The notes under the pieces: model-generated | The model's database searches: none | What the model saw: the letters and a program-made list of their open reading frames with translations, nothing else | Told to the model about the DNA's origin: nothing | Shown: positions 7,621-16,718 of the stretch, piece by piece | Numbering within the stretch: position 1 is the stretch's first letter | How the letters are laid out: each line of letters begins with the position of its first letter | Source of the DNA: Solirubrum puertoriconensis | GTDB taxonomy: Bacteria; Bacteroidota; Bacteroidia; Cytophagales; Hymenobacteraceae | Assembly: GCF_001483135.1 (NCBI RefSeq) | Contig: NZ_LNAL01000006.1 | Location: forward strand, 62,003 to 126,002 | Length of the DNA: 64,000 nt | Direction: 5' to 3' | Program-made: the position numbers and the translations under genes

Positions 7621-10221
7621 TTACAGCGTGGCCTGCACGCCCAATACGATTGTGCGCGGCACGGGGTAAGCGCCCGCGTCGAGCCCCGCCTGCTTGCTAT
7701 CGGAGCCGGCAGAACTTACGTTGGGGTCGTAGCCGCGGTACCGCGCAAGTACCAGCAGGTTGTGGCCGCCGGCCCATACGCTCGCTTCCCGCGCTGCCGT
7801 GCTCCATATTTTACAGCGGAACACCAGCGAAGTGAGGCGCAGGTGGTTGCCCGATTGCAGCGCGTAAGTGCTGAGCGGCATATTGTACAAGCTAGCGTCG
7901 GCTCCAGGAATACTAGCGTTGGGTGCAGAAGAGCGCCAGCGATTACGCACGCGGCCCGAGGCATTTGCTTCGCCGTTGGGCATATCAAGGTACATCGCCG
8001 TAGTGTTCAACACTTGGTAGCCAAACATGCCGTCGAGCTGTGCCTGTACCTTTATGCGCTTAATGCTGACTTCCTGCTGCAGGCTTAGTAGTTGCCGGGG
8101 TAAGCCGCTACCCAAAGCCTGCCGGTCGTCGGGCTGAAAGCGGCCGTCGTTGTTGCGGTCGAGGTACCGCGGGGCACCCGTGGCCGGATCGGCTCCTAGG
8201 TACTGCCACCCTTGAAAGTTGGACAGCGTTTGGCCAGCGCTAAACTCGTGGTAGCGAAAGCCGAGAGTAAGGGGGCTGTTGGCCTCGAAATGATTTTGGT
8301 TAACCGAAGCCGCAACGGTTGAACGTGCCTTTACCTGCCCTAGGTGCCACCGAGCGGCCACCGAAACCTCCACCCCTTGGTTGCGGATGTACTGATCGGC
8401 CGATTGGGTGCCAATTGCAATGCTGGTGTTTCGCTGGTATGCGCTAAGGGTGGTTGTTACTTGGTTTTGGCACAGCCCTAGGTGCAGGCCCGCGTCGGTG
8501 TGCCTGGTGAGTTCGGTTAGCAGAAAAGGGTAAGCTGCTTGGCCAGGTACGGGCAGCAAGATGAAATTGCTGCTGCCAAAGTCGCCCGCGTTGCTGGTGC
8601 TGCCCCAGCCAACCCAGGCATCGAGGTAACTAACAGCATTTTGGTTGGCCAGAAAACCCTCTTGAGCGGCGTGCCAAGTTACTTGCGCGCTTGGCAGCCA
8701 TTGCCAACGCTTCGTGGGCAGGCCTCGGCTGCTGGCAGTGCGCTGAATACTGGCTTGCAACTCGTAACGGCTGGCATAACTGTAGCTGCCTCGCAGACGC
8801 GCACTCATAAAAGTTTGCCCAATGCTGAAAAAGCCGGAGCTACTCGCAATGCCACCGGTTGCGGTACGCGGGTCGACCAACAGGTAGGTCGTAACCGAGT
8901 CTGCCGTGGTGTTGCTCTGGTGCATCAACTCCAAATCGGCTGCCACAGCATGGCGTCCGGCAAATTGCCGGCTGTAACGTAGAGCTGGGTTGAGTACCCA
9001 TTGCCGATAGCGCGAAACCTGCCGCTGCGCCAAACCCAGCGGGTGCCGTTCGTAGGTGTCGTAGGTTTTCTGCCGGAGGTAGTCGCGCTCCAAACTGCCA
9101 CGCACCTCAAGCTGCAAGTTGGTGCTTAGTTCGTAGCGGGCACCTAGGCGCACTAGCAGCCGCTGCTGGCGGGGCGTGCGGTTGCTGCGCTCAGCCATGG
9201 CTATCGAATTGTACTCGCCGGCGTACTGCCCGTCGGGGTTGCGCAAGGGCAGCGTTGGCAGGGCAAGCAGCGTATTCTGCAGGGCGTTGTAAGCTAGCTG
9301 GTGCTGATTGGTTAGGCTGGCGCTTACGCCGCCGTCGAGGTGCCAGCGGCCTAGGTCCTGGGCAAGGTTGGTGCGCAAGCTATAGCGCTGCAAAAACGAA
9401 TTAAGCAGTACCCCACCCTGGCTTAGGTAGTCCAGACCCGTGAAGTAGCGGGTGCCGTGGGCGGTGCCGCCGCTCAGGCCTAGGTGGTGCTCGTGCAGCG
9501 GCGCGGTGCGCAGCAGCGCGCCTTGCCAATCCGTTCCCGGCCCGAGGGTGTTTAGTTGAGTGGCCGAGTAGGCAGCCGGCTCATTGGCCTTAGCGGCAGC
9601 TTCGTTGGCTAACTCGGCAAACTCGCGCGCATCAAGCAAATCGTAGCGCCGCCGCACCTGCTGCATGCCGCCGTACCCGGTATAGCTTACCCGCAGCGGT
9701 TGGTTAGCTGAGCCTCGGCGAGTGGTTATGCGCACTACACCGTTTTGGCCCTGAGCACCGTATTGAGCTGTTTCAAAAGCACCTTTTAGCACCTCTACCG
9801 ATTCAACATCGCCGAGCGGCAAAGCCAATAATGGGTTGTTGCCGGCTTGCGCTGCTTCGGCCGGCGTAAATCGGCTTTGGCTGCTCGTGTATCCGGAGAA
9901 CTGATACTGAAATACGGGCACGCCATCTACTACGTACAGCGGTTGCGCGTTATCGCCAAGGCTAGCCGCTCCCCGAATACGCACTACCGCATTGGCGCCT
10001 GGTGCACCCGAGTACGGCGTTACCTGTACGCCCGCCACCCGGCTAAGCAGCGGTTGAATGGTGGTAAAAGCAGGCGTTGCCGTGGCGGAGTCTGTGGCGA
10101 GAAAAATAACCGAGCTGCGGCGGGTAAGCAGCGAATCGGGTTGCTGGGCCTGGGCAGTAGCGGCACATAGGAATAACGCACACGCGGGTAAAAGTCGAGG
10201 CATAGAAAGGATAAAGTGCAA
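7621..10221 (-). CDS. SusC/RagA-like TonB-dependent outer-membrane receptor, short form
   Basis: 866 residues. After a signal peptide (cleavage near AQAQQ) the plug domain begins almost at once: LLSRVAGVQVTPYSGAPGAN, VVRIRGAASLGDNAQPLYVV, DGVPV, and VESVEVLKGAFETAQYGAQG leading into NGVVRITTRRG. A long C-terminal beta-barrel ends YPVPRTIVLGVQATL, the standard SusC ending. Normal SusC proteins exceed 1000 residues and carry an N-terminal carboxypeptidase-regulatory-like domain, which is absent here. No susD gene follows. It may import a non-glycan ligand or pair with a remote SusD. The start may instead be the Met at 10203 (MPRLLPACALF), which gives a tidier signal peptide. Confidence 0.88.
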   Translation of the reverse strand: MHFILSMPRLLPACALFLCAATAQAQQPDSLLTRRSSVIFLATDSATATPAFTTIQPLLSRVAGVQVTPYSGAPGANAVVRIRGAASLGDNAQPLYVVDGVPVFQYQFSGYTSSQSRFTPAEAAQAGNNPLLALPLGDVESVEVLKGAFETAQYGAQGQNGVVRITTRRGSANQPLRVSYTGYGGMQQVRRRYDLLDAREFAELANEAAAKANEPAAYSATQLNTLGPGTDWQGALLRTAPLHEHHLGLSGGTAHGTRYFTGLDYLSQGGVLLNSFLQRYSLRTNLAQDLGRWHLDGGVSASLTNQHQLAYNALQNTLLALPTLPLRNPDGQYAGEYNSIAMAERSNRTPRQQRLLVRLGARYELSTNLQLEVRGSLERDYLRQKTYDTYERHPLGLAQRQVSRYRQWVLNPALRYSRQFAGRHAVAADLELMHQSNTTADSVTTYLLVDPRTATGGIASSSGFFSIGQTFMSARLRGSYSYASRYELQASIQRTASSRGLPTKRWQWLPSAQVTWHAAQEGFLANQNAVSYLDAWVGWGSTSNAGDFGSSNFILLPVPGQAAYPFLLTELTRHTDAGLHLGLCQNQVTTTLSAYQRNTSIAIGTQSADQYIRNQGVEVSVAARWHLGQVKARSTVAASVNQNHFEANSPLTLGFRYHEFSAGQTLSNFQGWQYLGADPATGAPRYLDRNNDGRFQPDDRQALGSGLPRQLLSLQQEVSIKRIKVQAQLDGMFGYQVLNTTAMYLDMPNGEANASGRVRNRWRSSAPNASIPGADASLYNMPLSTYALQSGNHLRLTSLVFRCKIWSTAAREASVWAGGHNLLVLARYRGYDPNVSSAGSDSKQAGLDAGAYPVPRTIVLGVQATL

Positions 10222-10284
10222 ACGACAAGGCGCGAAGATAGGCGCCCATTAGGCCAGATTATTAGTAAACCGAGCACCCGCAGT

Positions 10285-10911
10285 CTACCGATACCAATAT
10301 GGGCTGATGGTCACGTTGAGGCCGATGTGGCGCAACTGCTGCGCGCTATAGCGGCTACCTCCCGGTGAGTAGCTGTATTCGTTGACGGCGGGCGTGAGGC
10401 CATAGTACAAGTAGGTGCCGAGCGCGGCCGTGCGCCGCTCCTGGTGCAGATAGTCCGACTCTAAGCCGAGCAGTACAAAGGTGTCTTGCCGTTTTACTTC
10501 TCGGAACTGCGTAGGAGCGGGCGGCCTCTTTAGCGTTCTGGTAAACCCACCTCCTATTAGCACATGAAAGCGCGCTCCACCTAGGCCGGTGCGCAGAAAC
10601 ACCGGGACTGTAAGCGAGGGGCGGGTTCCCTGTTCCAGGTTATTGCGCACCTGGTACGTCAGCTCGGTACTTAGCCAAGAGCGCAACTGCCCAATGCGGT
10701 AGCCGGCAGTCAGGCTTGCAGCGGGGCGCAGGGTGGCGGTGCCTTCGCCGTTGTGGTAGGCCGACAAGCCAGCTCCCAACCGGAAGCCATAGTAAACGCG
10801 GTGCGCAGTTGATAACTCAATTTGAGCAGTAGCAGGCGTAGGAGCATCTTGAGCCGCCGCAGCTGAAGTAAATCCGATCAACAATAAACCACTGGTACAG
10901 TAACGGAGCAT
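10285..10911 (-). CDS. Outer-membrane beta-barrel protein
   Basis: 208 residues. A signal peptide (to AAAAQD) is followed by alternating amphipathic strands typical of an 8-10 stranded barrel: HRVYYGFRLGAGLSAY, RPAASLTAGYRIG, STELTYQV, GGARFHVLIGGGFT, LNVTISPYWYR. The protein ends in an aromatic-basic pair. No specific family is recognised; in this phylum such proteins are usually annotated as porin-family or OmpW-like. It is upstream of the SusC-like receptor on the same strand, 63 bases from it, and may be co-transcribed. Confidence 0.7.
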   Translation of the reverse strand: MLRYCTSGLLLIGFTSAAAAQDAPTPATAQIELSTAHRVYYGFRLGAGLSAYHNGEGTATLRPAASLTAGYRIGQLRSWLSTELTYQVRNNLEQGTRPSLTVPVFLRTGLGGARFHVLIGGGFTRTLKRPPAPTQFREVKRQDTFVLLGLESDYLHQERRTAALGTYLYYGLTPAVNEYSYSPGGSRYSAQQLRHIGLNVTISPYWYR

Positions 10912-10995
10912 AGCCCAAAGTAGCGTAAACCCGGCAGTTGGCGGCTATTTCTGAGCGACTTTGGGGCGGGCAATGCGCGCAACGGCCCAACCTTC

Positions 10996-11003
10996 TACCT
11001 TTG
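10996..11003 (+). promoter_or_regulatory. -7 promoter box of the E1 fusion gene
   Basis: TACCTTTG, a perfect TAnnTTTG, 33 bases before the ATG at 11037. It supports that start over the upstream in-frame ATG at 10938, which would precede the transcript. Confidence 0.6.
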
Positions 11004-11036
11004 CCGCCACCCATTTTCCCGAATCCTCTCCACCCG

Positions 11037-13016
11037 ATGACATTCGACCGCAAAGACTACTCGAACGACGAGCTGCTCCGCCTGTACGAGGGCTTGCTGA
11101 AGCCCCGCATGATCGAAGAGAAAATGCTTATTCTGCTGCGCCAAGGCAAAGTAAGCAAGTGGTTTTCGGGCATTGGGCAAGAGGCCATTTCGGTGGGTAG
11201 CACCCTGGCCCTGCACCCCGACGAGTACATTTTGCCGCTGCACCGCAACCTAGGCGTGTTTACGTGCCGTCAGCTGCCGCTTGATCGGCTGTTTGCGCAG
11301 TGGCAGGGCAAGAAAACGGGCTTCACAAAAGGCCGCGACCGGTCGTTCCACTTCGGCACCAACGAGCACCACATCGTGGGCATGATTTCGCACCTAGGGC
11401 CGCAACTGGCCGTGGCCGATGGCATTGCCCTGGCCTCGGTGCTCGATAACGAAGGCAAAGTAACGGTAGTGTACTCCGGCGACGGCGGCGCTTCCGAGGG
11501 CGACTTCCACGAAGGCCTGAATGTGGCCGCCGTGTGGCAGTTGCCCGTCATCTTCATCGTCGAAAACAACGGCTACGGCCTGAGCACGCCCAGCAACGAG
11601 CAGTTCCGCCACGGCTACTTCATCAACAAAGGCCCGGCCTACGGCATCGAGGCCGTGCAGGTAGATGGCAACAACGTGCTGGAGGTGTACGACACCGTGC
11701 GTCGCCTTGCCGAAGACCTGCGCCAGAACCCGCGCCCCGTGCTGCTGGAGGCGCTTACTTTCCGGATGCGCGGCCACGAAGAAGCCTCGGGCACCAAATA
11801 CGTGCCGCAGGAGCTGTTTGAGGAATGGGGCCAGAAAGACCCGGTGGAAAACTTCGAGCGCTACTTGCTGGAGCAAGGCGTGCTCGATGAAGAAGCCAAG
11901 CAGCGCTACCGCCGCACCATCAAAGACGAAATTGACGAGGCGTGGCGTGTGGTGTTCGACACGCCCGAAGTAACCGCCGACACCGCCGAGGAAGTGGCCG
12001 ATATGTACCGCCCCTTCGCGGCACCCGACCAGGCGCCGGCCCTAGGTGCGCCCACTACCGAAAAGCGCTACGTAGATGCCATTTCCGACGGCCTGCGCCA
12101 GAGCATGGAGCGCTACCCCGAGCTAGTGCTCATGGGCCAGGACATTGCCGAGTACGGCGGCGTGTTTAAAGTCACCGACGGCTTTGTGCAGCAGTTCGGC
12201 AAAGGCCGCGTGCGCAACACGCCCCTGTGCGAATCGGCCATTGTGGGCGCGGGCCTGGGACTGAGCATCCGGGGCAAGAAGGCCATGGTAGAAATGCAGT
12301 TTGCCGATTTCGTTACCTGCGGCTTCAACCAAATTGTAAACAACCTCGCCAAAAGCCACTACCGCTGGGGCCAGAACGCCGACGTGGTGGTGCGTATGCC
12401 CACCGGCGCCGGTTCGGCCGCCGGGCCGTTCCACTCGCAGTCGAACGAGGCGTGGTTTGTGCACACGCCCGGCCTGAAGGTAGTATACCCCAGCACGCCC
12501 TCCGACGCCAAGGGTCTGCTGGCCGCCGCCATCGAAGACCCCAACCCGGTTATTTTCTTCGAACACAAACTGCTGTACCGCTCGGTAAGCGAGCCGGTGC
12601 CCGATGAGTACTATACCGTGCCTATTGGCAAGGCCCGCCTAGCGCGCGAAGGTGCCGACCTAAGCATCATCACCTACGGCCTAGGGGTGCACTGGGCAAC
12701 CAAGCTGGCCAACGAGATGCAGCTGGATTGCGACATCCTGGATTTGCGCAGCCTGCTGCCCTGGGACCAAGACGCCGTGCGCGCTACCGTCGAGAAAACC
12801 GGCCGCGTCATCATCCTGCACGAAGACACGCTCACCGGCGGCATCGGCGGCGAAATCGCCGCCTGGATTGCCGAGCACTGCTTTACCTCCCTGGATGCCC
12901 CCGTGCAGCGCGTGGCCTCGCTCGACACGGCCATTCCGTTTGCGCCGGCCCTGGAGCAAAACTTTCTGGCCGAAAGCCGCCTGCGCCAGTGCCTCGAAAA
13001 GCTGCTTGCCTACTAA
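11037..13016 (+). CDS. 2-oxoacid dehydrogenase E1, fused alpha and beta subunits
   Basis: Thiamine-diphosphate-dependent decarboxylating component of a branched-chain 2-oxoacid dehydrogenase-type complex. 659 residues from MTFDRKDYSNDELLRLYEGL. Residues 1-~320 are E1 alpha: FSGIGQEAISVG, the diphosphate/Mg motif SGDGGASEGDFHEGLNVAAV, ENNGYGLS, and the loop FRMRGHEEASGTKYV. Residues ~340-659 are E1 beta: MGQDIAEYGGVFKVTDGF, ESAIVGAGLGLSIRGKKAMV, EMQFADF, and LDLRSLLPWDQDAV near the end. The fusion is common in Bacteroidota. No E2 or E3 gene is adjacent; the sucB-type E2 at 39568 and lipoate from lipA would serve such complexes. Substrate preference (branched-chain against pyruvate) cannot be settled by reading. 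Confidence 0.92.
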   Translation: MTFDRKDYSNDELLRLYEGLLKPRMIEEKMLILLRQGKVSKWFSGIGQEAISVGSTLALHPDEYILPLHRNLGVFTCRQLPLDRLFAQWQGKKTGFTKGRDRSFHFGTNEHHIVGMISHLGPQLAVADGIALASVLDNEGKVTVVYSGDGGASEGDFHEGLNVAAVWQLPVIFIVENNGYGLSTPSNEQFRHGYFINKGPAYGIEAVQVDGNNVLEVYDTVRRLAEDLRQNPRPVLLEALTFRMRGHEEASGTKYVPQELFEEWGQKDPVENFERYLLEQGVLDEEAKQRYRRTIKDEIDEAWRVVFDTPEVTADTAEEVADMYRPFAAPDQAPALGAPTTEKRYVDAISDGLRQSMERYPELVLMGQDIAEYGGVFKVTDGFVQQFGKGRVRNTPLCESAIVGAGLGLSIRGKKAMVEMQFADFVTCGFNQIVNNLAKSHYRWGQNADVVVRMPTGAGSAAGPFHSQSNEAWFVHTPGLKVVYPSTPSDAKGLLAAAIEDPNPVIFFEHKLLYRSVSEPVPDEYYTVPIGKARLAREGADLSIITYGLGVHWATKLANEMQLDCDILDLRSLLPWDQDAVRATVEKTGRVIILHEDTLTGGIGGEIAAWIAEHCFTSLDAPVQRVASLDTAIPFAPALEQNFLAESRLRQCLEKLLAY

Positions 13017-13025
13017 ATCAGGCGC

Positions 13026-13060
13026 AAAGGCCGGGGATATTCTCCGGCCTTTGTATTTTT
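13026..13060 (+). terminator. Terminator of the E1 fusion gene
   Basis: A 9-bp stem AAAGGCCGG / CCGGCCTTT with a 9-base loop, followed by GTATTTTT. Confidence 0.85.
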
Positions 13061-13098
13061 CGAACTGATTGTACTTTACTTACTCCCTGCCATTTGTG

Positions 13099-13539
13099 AT
13101 GGAGCTGCTTCGGGTGCGCCGGCTGGGCTGGCTGTTGCTGGTGTTGATATTGTTGGCTGGGCCTGGGCTGCAAAGCTGCCGGCCTTACCGTTTGCCCAAC
13201 CCCTCGGGCCCCGTAACCAAGAAAACCAAGACCAAGAAGAAAGACCCGAACGCCACCGAAATGGCCGACGGTTCGACGGGCACGGCCAGTACAGAAGCTC
13301 CCAAAATTCAGAAGAACAGCTACGACAAAAACGGGCTGCTGAAGAAGCCGAAGTACAAGCGCCGCCGCCTAGCCAAGCCGGGCGAAAAGTTTGTTCTGGG
13401 TGTGCGCATTCCGGCCTGGCCTTGGATTTCGTTTAAAAAGAAAAACAAGAGCCGCGTGCCCAGCACCGTGCCTTCGCGCTCGAGGCATTACCCCAACAAG
13501 GCCAAAAACGCACCGGCCGATACCCCCGATAGCAATTAA
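13099..13539 (+). CDS. Basic lipoprotein, unknown function
   Basis: 146 residues from MELLRVRRLGWLLLVLILLA, with lipobox LQSC (Cys27). The mature protein is strikingly lysine-rich (KKTKTKKKDPN, KKPKYKRRR, SFKKKNKSR) with a short hydrophobic piece PAWPWISF. I recognise no domain. The start at 13099 is preferred over the ATG at 13069 because it gives a clean lipoprotein signal. It is the first gene of a tight three-gene run (12 bases to the next gene) ending in a YtxJ-type thiol protein. Confidence 0.65.
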   Translation: MELLRVRRLGWLLLVLILLAGPGLQSCRPYRLPNPSGPVTKKTKTKKKDPNATEMADGSTGTASTEAPKIQKNSYDKNGLLKKPKYKRRRLAKPGEKFVLGVRIPAWPWISFKKKNKSRVPSTVPSRSRHYPNKAKNAPADTPDSN

Positions 13540-13551
13540 CCCATTCGCTCT

Positions 13552-13890
13552 ATGCTGCTTCGTTACGCATTAGTGCTTACCCTGTTGTGCGGTGCCGCCA
13601 CGGCGGTTTCGGCCCAGGAGTCGGTTGTTAGCCCAAACCCTAAGAAAGAAGCGCGGCGCTCGTTGCGCGATGCCCGCAAGTACCCGGCCGCTGAGGATTT
13701 ACGCGAGAGCCACCTAGCCGTAACCAAGCAAGACCTGCGCCCCGGCGAGAGCGGCCGCTTGCGAAACCCAAAAGATGGCAGCGAGCGTTACAAGTTCGAT
13801 AACACCGGCACGCCGCGCGTCAGCGACCAACGCCAGCGCGTAGGCCTGGGCTTATCGAAACCCAAAAGAAAAATTAAAGCAACCGAATAA
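13552..13890 (+). CDS. Small secreted basic protein, unknown function
   Basis: 112 residues. Signal peptide MLLRYALVLTLLCGAATAVS with cleavage before QESVV. The mature part is charged (KKEARRSLRDARKY, RPGESGRLRNPKDG) with no recognised domain. It may resemble its upstream neighbour only in composition. The stop codon TAA abuts the ATG of ytxJ, so the two are translated from one message. Confidence 0.6.
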   Translation: MLLRYALVLTLLCGAATAVSAQESVVSPNPKKEARRSLRDARKYPAAEDLRESHLAVTKQDLRPGESGRLRNPKDGSERYKFDNTGTPRVSDQRQRVGLGLSKPKRKIKATE

Positions 13891-14229
13891 ATGCAGTGGC
13901 ATCAGCTTACCCAGCCCGAGCAGCTCGACGACATCGTGCGCGAATCGGCCGAACACCCCGTCGTCATTTTTAAGCATAGCACCAGCTGCTCCATCAGCGC
14001 CATGGCCAAAAGCCGATTGGAGCGCCAGTGGGCCGATGCGGGCCTAGCTGACGTGAAGCCCTACTACCTCGATCTGCTGCGCTTTCGGCCCATTTCCAAT
14101 CAAATTGCCGAGCAGTTTGGCATCCGGCACGAGTCGCCGCAGCTGCTGCTGATCCGCAACGGCGAGTGCCGCTACGATGCTTCGCACATGAGCATTCAGC
14201 TTGGCGAGGTAAAGAAAAAGCTCGCCTAG
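13891..14229 (+). CDS. ytxJ: YtxJ-like monothiol protein (bacillithiol-system type)
   Basis: 112 residues with a thioredoxin-like fold. The family signature FKHSTSCSISAMA places a single cysteine (Cys33) where thioredoxins have CxxC, followed by YYLDLLRFRPISNQIAEQFG and HESPQLLLI (cis-proline equivalent). YtxJ proteins are annotated as monothiol bacilliredoxin candidates that would remove bacillithiol from oxidised proteins; many Bacteroidota make bacillithiol. The gene follows its neighbour with no gap and is followed by a strong bidirectional hairpin. Confidence 0.88.
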   Translation: MQWHQLTQPEQLDDIVRESAEHPVVIFKHSTSCSISAMAKSRLERQWADAGLADVKPYYLDLLRFRPISNQIAEQFGIRHESPQLLLIRNGECRYDASHMSIQLGEVKKKLA

Positions 14230-14251
14230 GTAGCCCCGGGTTCAACACACC

Positions 14252-14310
14252 AAAGGCCGCCTTTTACCGTTCTGGGCAATGCACCAGAAAAGCGGTAAAA
14301 GGCGGCCTTT
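14252..14310. terminator. Bidirectional terminator between ytxJ and the OsmC gene
   Basis: An 18-bp perfect outer stem (14252-14269 with 14293-14310) encloses a second small stem TTCTGG / CCAGAA. T-rich stretches lie on both flanks, suiting the convergent genes. Confidence 0.85.
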
Positions 14311-14330
14311 TGGCGGTGTAACGAAGGCAA

Positions 14331-14738
14331 TTAGCCTTCGTAGGAGAACTGAACCGACTGACGGATTTCCGGGTTCAGGCTAAGAGCAACGGGGCAAGTG
14401 CGGGCGGCGTTTTCCAGCACCGTGCGGTCTTTGGGCGAAAGGCCGGCCGGCATGCGGAAACTCACCTCGATTTCGGCAATGCGCCGGGGCTCCGAAGCCA
14501 TGTGCTTGGTCACCTCGAACGTAACGCCGGTGAGGTCGAGGCTGCTGCGCTCCGCCACGATGCCCATGATGGTCATCATGCACGAGCCCAGCGCCGCGCT
14601 TACCAAATCGGTGGGCGAAAACGCTTCGCCGCGTCCGTGGTTATCTACCGGGGCGTCGGTATGAATGGTAGTGCCCGAGGCCACGTGTTGGGCTTCGGTG
14701 CGCAGCTGGCCGGCGTAGCGGGCGGTGGCAGTGCTCAT
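14331..14738 (-). CDS. OsmC-family peroxiredoxin-like protein
   Basis: 135 residues, normal family length. OsmC/Ohr proteins reduce organic hydroperoxides using two cysteines; here they are Cys53 in ALGSCMMTIMG and Cys115 in ARTCPVALSL, both at the expected places. The N-terminal strand region includes GEAFSPTDLVSAALG, typical of the YhfA/OsmC-like branch. It is cytoplasmic with no signal peptide. Monocistronic, convergent with ytxJ, another thiol-redox protein. Confidence 0.9.
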   Translation of the reverse strand: MSTATARYAGQLRTEAQHVASGTTIHTDAPVDNHGRGEAFSPTDLVSAALGSCMMTIMGIVAERSSLDLTGVTFEVTKHMASEPRRIAEIEVSFRMPAGLSPKDRTVLENAARTCPVALSLNPEIRQSVQFSYEG

Positions 14739-14831
14739 ATATTCTAAAAAACTTACAGACGGATGCGTTCAAATTTACGTACTTTCGGAATGGCCCGCTC
14801 CGTGGGCACAGCCCTTTCTCATTCGCACCCT

Positions 14832-15629
14832 ATGCCAGCTTCTACTGCCGTGCGTACTCCGCTTTTGTTTGCTGTGCTGCTCGCGGCTGCTTGCTTGGCT
14901 GCGCCGGCTGCCCGCGCGCAGGAGGCGCAAGATGGCCCCTCGTATCAGAAAGAATTTACGTACGGCATCAACCTCAACTCCAACGCTGGCCTGATTGGTG
15001 GGGTAGCCGTGCGCTCGACGCACCTGCTCAACAACGATTGGTCGCGCTTTTGGATGATTGAGGGCGTGGAGGTGAAAAACCGCAAGGAGCAGCGGGCGCA
15101 AACCTACGTAGGCGGGGTGTACGTGCTGGGCAAAAGCAACTACCTGTTTGTGGTGCGCCCGAGCGTAGGCCTGCAGCGCGTTATCTTCCGCAAAGCCGCC
15201 GAATCGGGGGTGCAGGTAAACGGCTTGGTAGGCGCCGGCCCCTCGTTGGGCCTGCTGATGCCGTACTACATTTACTACGACTACACGCCCGCGCCCGACC
15301 CCAGCAACCCCAGCCCGCGCGAAGACATTCGCTCGGAGCAGTACGACCCCGGCAAGCACAACGACCCAAACCGCATTTACGACCGCGCGCCGCTGTTTAC
15401 CGGCATCAACGAGCTAAAGCCGAACATCGGGGCCCACTTGCGCGGGGCTTTTACATTTGAGTACGGCCGCTACCGCGACGCCGTGGCGGGCCTCGAGGCC
15501 GGTGTGCTCCTCGAGGCGTACACCAAGCGCCTCACGGTGCTGCGCGCCCTCAACACGCCCGATCGGCAAATCAACGACAACGTGTTTTCGTCGGTGTACG
15601 TGACGCTGTACATCGGCCAGCGTAAGTAG
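14832..15629 (+). CDS. Outer-membrane-type protein, unknown function
   Basis: 265 residues from MPASTAVRTPLLFAVLLAAA. Signal peptide to ARAQE. The body has the alternating strands of a small barrel (FTYGINLNSNAGLIGGVAVR, YLFVVRPSVGLQRVIF, NIGAHLRGAFTFEYGRY, VFSSVYVTLYIGQ), with a Pro/Asp-rich insertion around residues 155-190 (APDPSNPSPREDIRSEQYDP). I recognise no named family. A TACTTTCG box near 14780 may be its -7 element, which supports the start at 14832 over 14763. Confidence 0.6.
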   Translation: MPASTAVRTPLLFAVLLAAACLAAPAARAQEAQDGPSYQKEFTYGINLNSNAGLIGGVAVRSTHLLNNDWSRFWMIEGVEVKNRKEQRAQTYVGGVYVLGKSNYLFVVRPSVGLQRVIFRKAAESGVQVNGLVGAGPSLGLLMPYYIYYDYTPAPDPSNPSPREDIRSEQYDPGKHNDPNRIYDRAPLFTGINELKPNIGAHLRGAFTFEYGRYRDAVAGLEAGVLLEAYTKRLTVLRALNTPDRQINDNVFSSVYVTLYIGQRK

Positions 15630-15693
15630 TTGCAGCGCCGGCTGTTGGCTTCTGAAGCTGCTCCTGGCACCTAGTGTTTTGAACCAGCTATTA

Positions 15694-15740
15694 CGTGGGT
15701 TTGGTTGCGGCTATACGGCCAGCGGCCAAACCCACGCTTT
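15694..15740 (+). terminator. Possible terminator of the 14832 gene
   Basis: An 11-bp perfect stem CGTGGGTTTGG / CCAAACCCACG with a 21-base loop that itself contains complementary bases, followed by CTTTGTT. Confidence 0.55.
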
Positions 15741-15778
15741 GTTGGGTGGTTACTGACTACCAACTACCCAATACCAAC

Positions 15779-15786
15779 TACCTTTG
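15779..15786 (+). promoter_or_regulatory. -7 promoter box of lipA
   Basis: TACCTTTG, a perfect TAnnTTTG, ends only 4 bases before the lipA ATG at 15791. If it is used, transcription would start at or next to the ATG, giving a leaderless message. No TTTG is found at the -33 distance. Confidence 0.5.
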
Positions 15787-15790
15787 TGGT

Positions 15791-16693
15791 ATGGATACTC
15801 TCCTGACCTTACCCGTAATACAACCCGAAGCGGCTGCCCCGGCCAAGCCCCGCAAGCCCGATTGGCTGCGCGTGAAGCTGCCCGTAGGCGAATCGTACGC
15901 CAACGTGCGCCGCCTCGTGGACGAACATAAGCTGCATACCATCTGCGAAAGCGGTAACTGCCCCAACATGGGCGAGTGCTGGGGTGCCGGCACCGCCACG
16001 TTCATGATTCTGGGCAACATCTGCACGCGCTCGTGCTCGTTTTGCGCGGTGGCCACGGGCCGCCCCACCGAGTACGACCTCGATGAGCCCCGCCGCGTAG
16101 CCGAGGCCATTAAGCTGATGGGCGTGAAGCACGCCGTAATTACCTCCGTAAACCGCGACGAACTGAAAGACCGCGGCGCCAGCGTGTGGTACGAAACGGT
16201 GGTGCAAACCAAGCAGCTTTCGCCCGAAACCACCATCGAAACGCTCATCCCCGACGTGAAAGCCAACTGGGATGCGCTGCACACCATGATTGCCGGCGGC
16301 CAGGAGGTGGTGTCGCACAACATGGAAACCGTGGGCAGCCTCTACCGCTTAGTGCGCCCCCAAGCCAAATACGACCGCAGCCTGGAGCAAATTCGCCGTA
16401 CCAAGGATGCCGGCAAGCGCACCAAATCGGGCATTATGCTGGGCCTGGGCGAAACCAAGGACGAGATGTACAAGGCCATGGACGACCTCGTAGCCAATGG
16501 CCTTGATATCCTAACCCTGGGTCAGTACCTGCAGCCTACCAAGCGCCACATTGAGGTAGCCGAGTTCATCCACCCCGATTTGTTTGCGCACTACCGCGAA
16601 GAGGGCTTGCGCCGCGGCCTGAAGTACGTAGAGAGCGGCCCGCTGGTGCGCTCGAGCTACCACGCCGAGCGCCACGTAAACGTGCCGATTTAA
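15791..16693 (+). CDS. lipA: Lipoyl synthase
   Basis: Radical-SAM enzyme that inserts two sulphurs into octanoyl groups on lipoyl domains, as needed by GcvH and the E2 subunits of 2-oxoacid dehydrogenases. 300 residues from [20 protein letters not shown]. The auxiliary cluster motif [13 protein letters not shown] and the radical-SAM CTRSCSFC are both intact. The family landmarks [23 protein letters not shown] and [11 protein letters not shown] are present. The genes for its client complexes (gcvP, sucB, E1 fusion) are elsewhere in the window. A start at 15695 is ruled out because it would precede the promoter box. Confidence 0.96.
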   Translation: MDTLLTLPVIQPEAAAPAKPRKPDWLRVKLPVGESYANVRRLVDEHKLHTICESGNCPNMGECWGAGTATFMILGNICTRSCSFCAVATGRPTEYDLDEPRRVAEAIKLMGVKHAVITSVNRDELKDRGASVWYETVVQTKQLSPETTIETLIPDVKANWDALHTMIAGGQEVVSHNMETVGSLYRLVRPQAKYDRSLEQIRRTKDAGKRTKSGIMLGLGETKDEMYKAMDDLVANGLDILTLGQYLQPTKRHIEVAEFIHPDLFAHYREEGLRRGLKYVESGPLVRSSYHAERHVNVPI

Positions 16694-16718
16694 GTTTCTG
16701 GGTAACTCCATACGTGAT

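Noticed and set aside
11394-12566. Open frames opposite the E1 fusion gene
   Set aside because: Same reason: composition follows the codon pattern of the real gene and no family is recognised.
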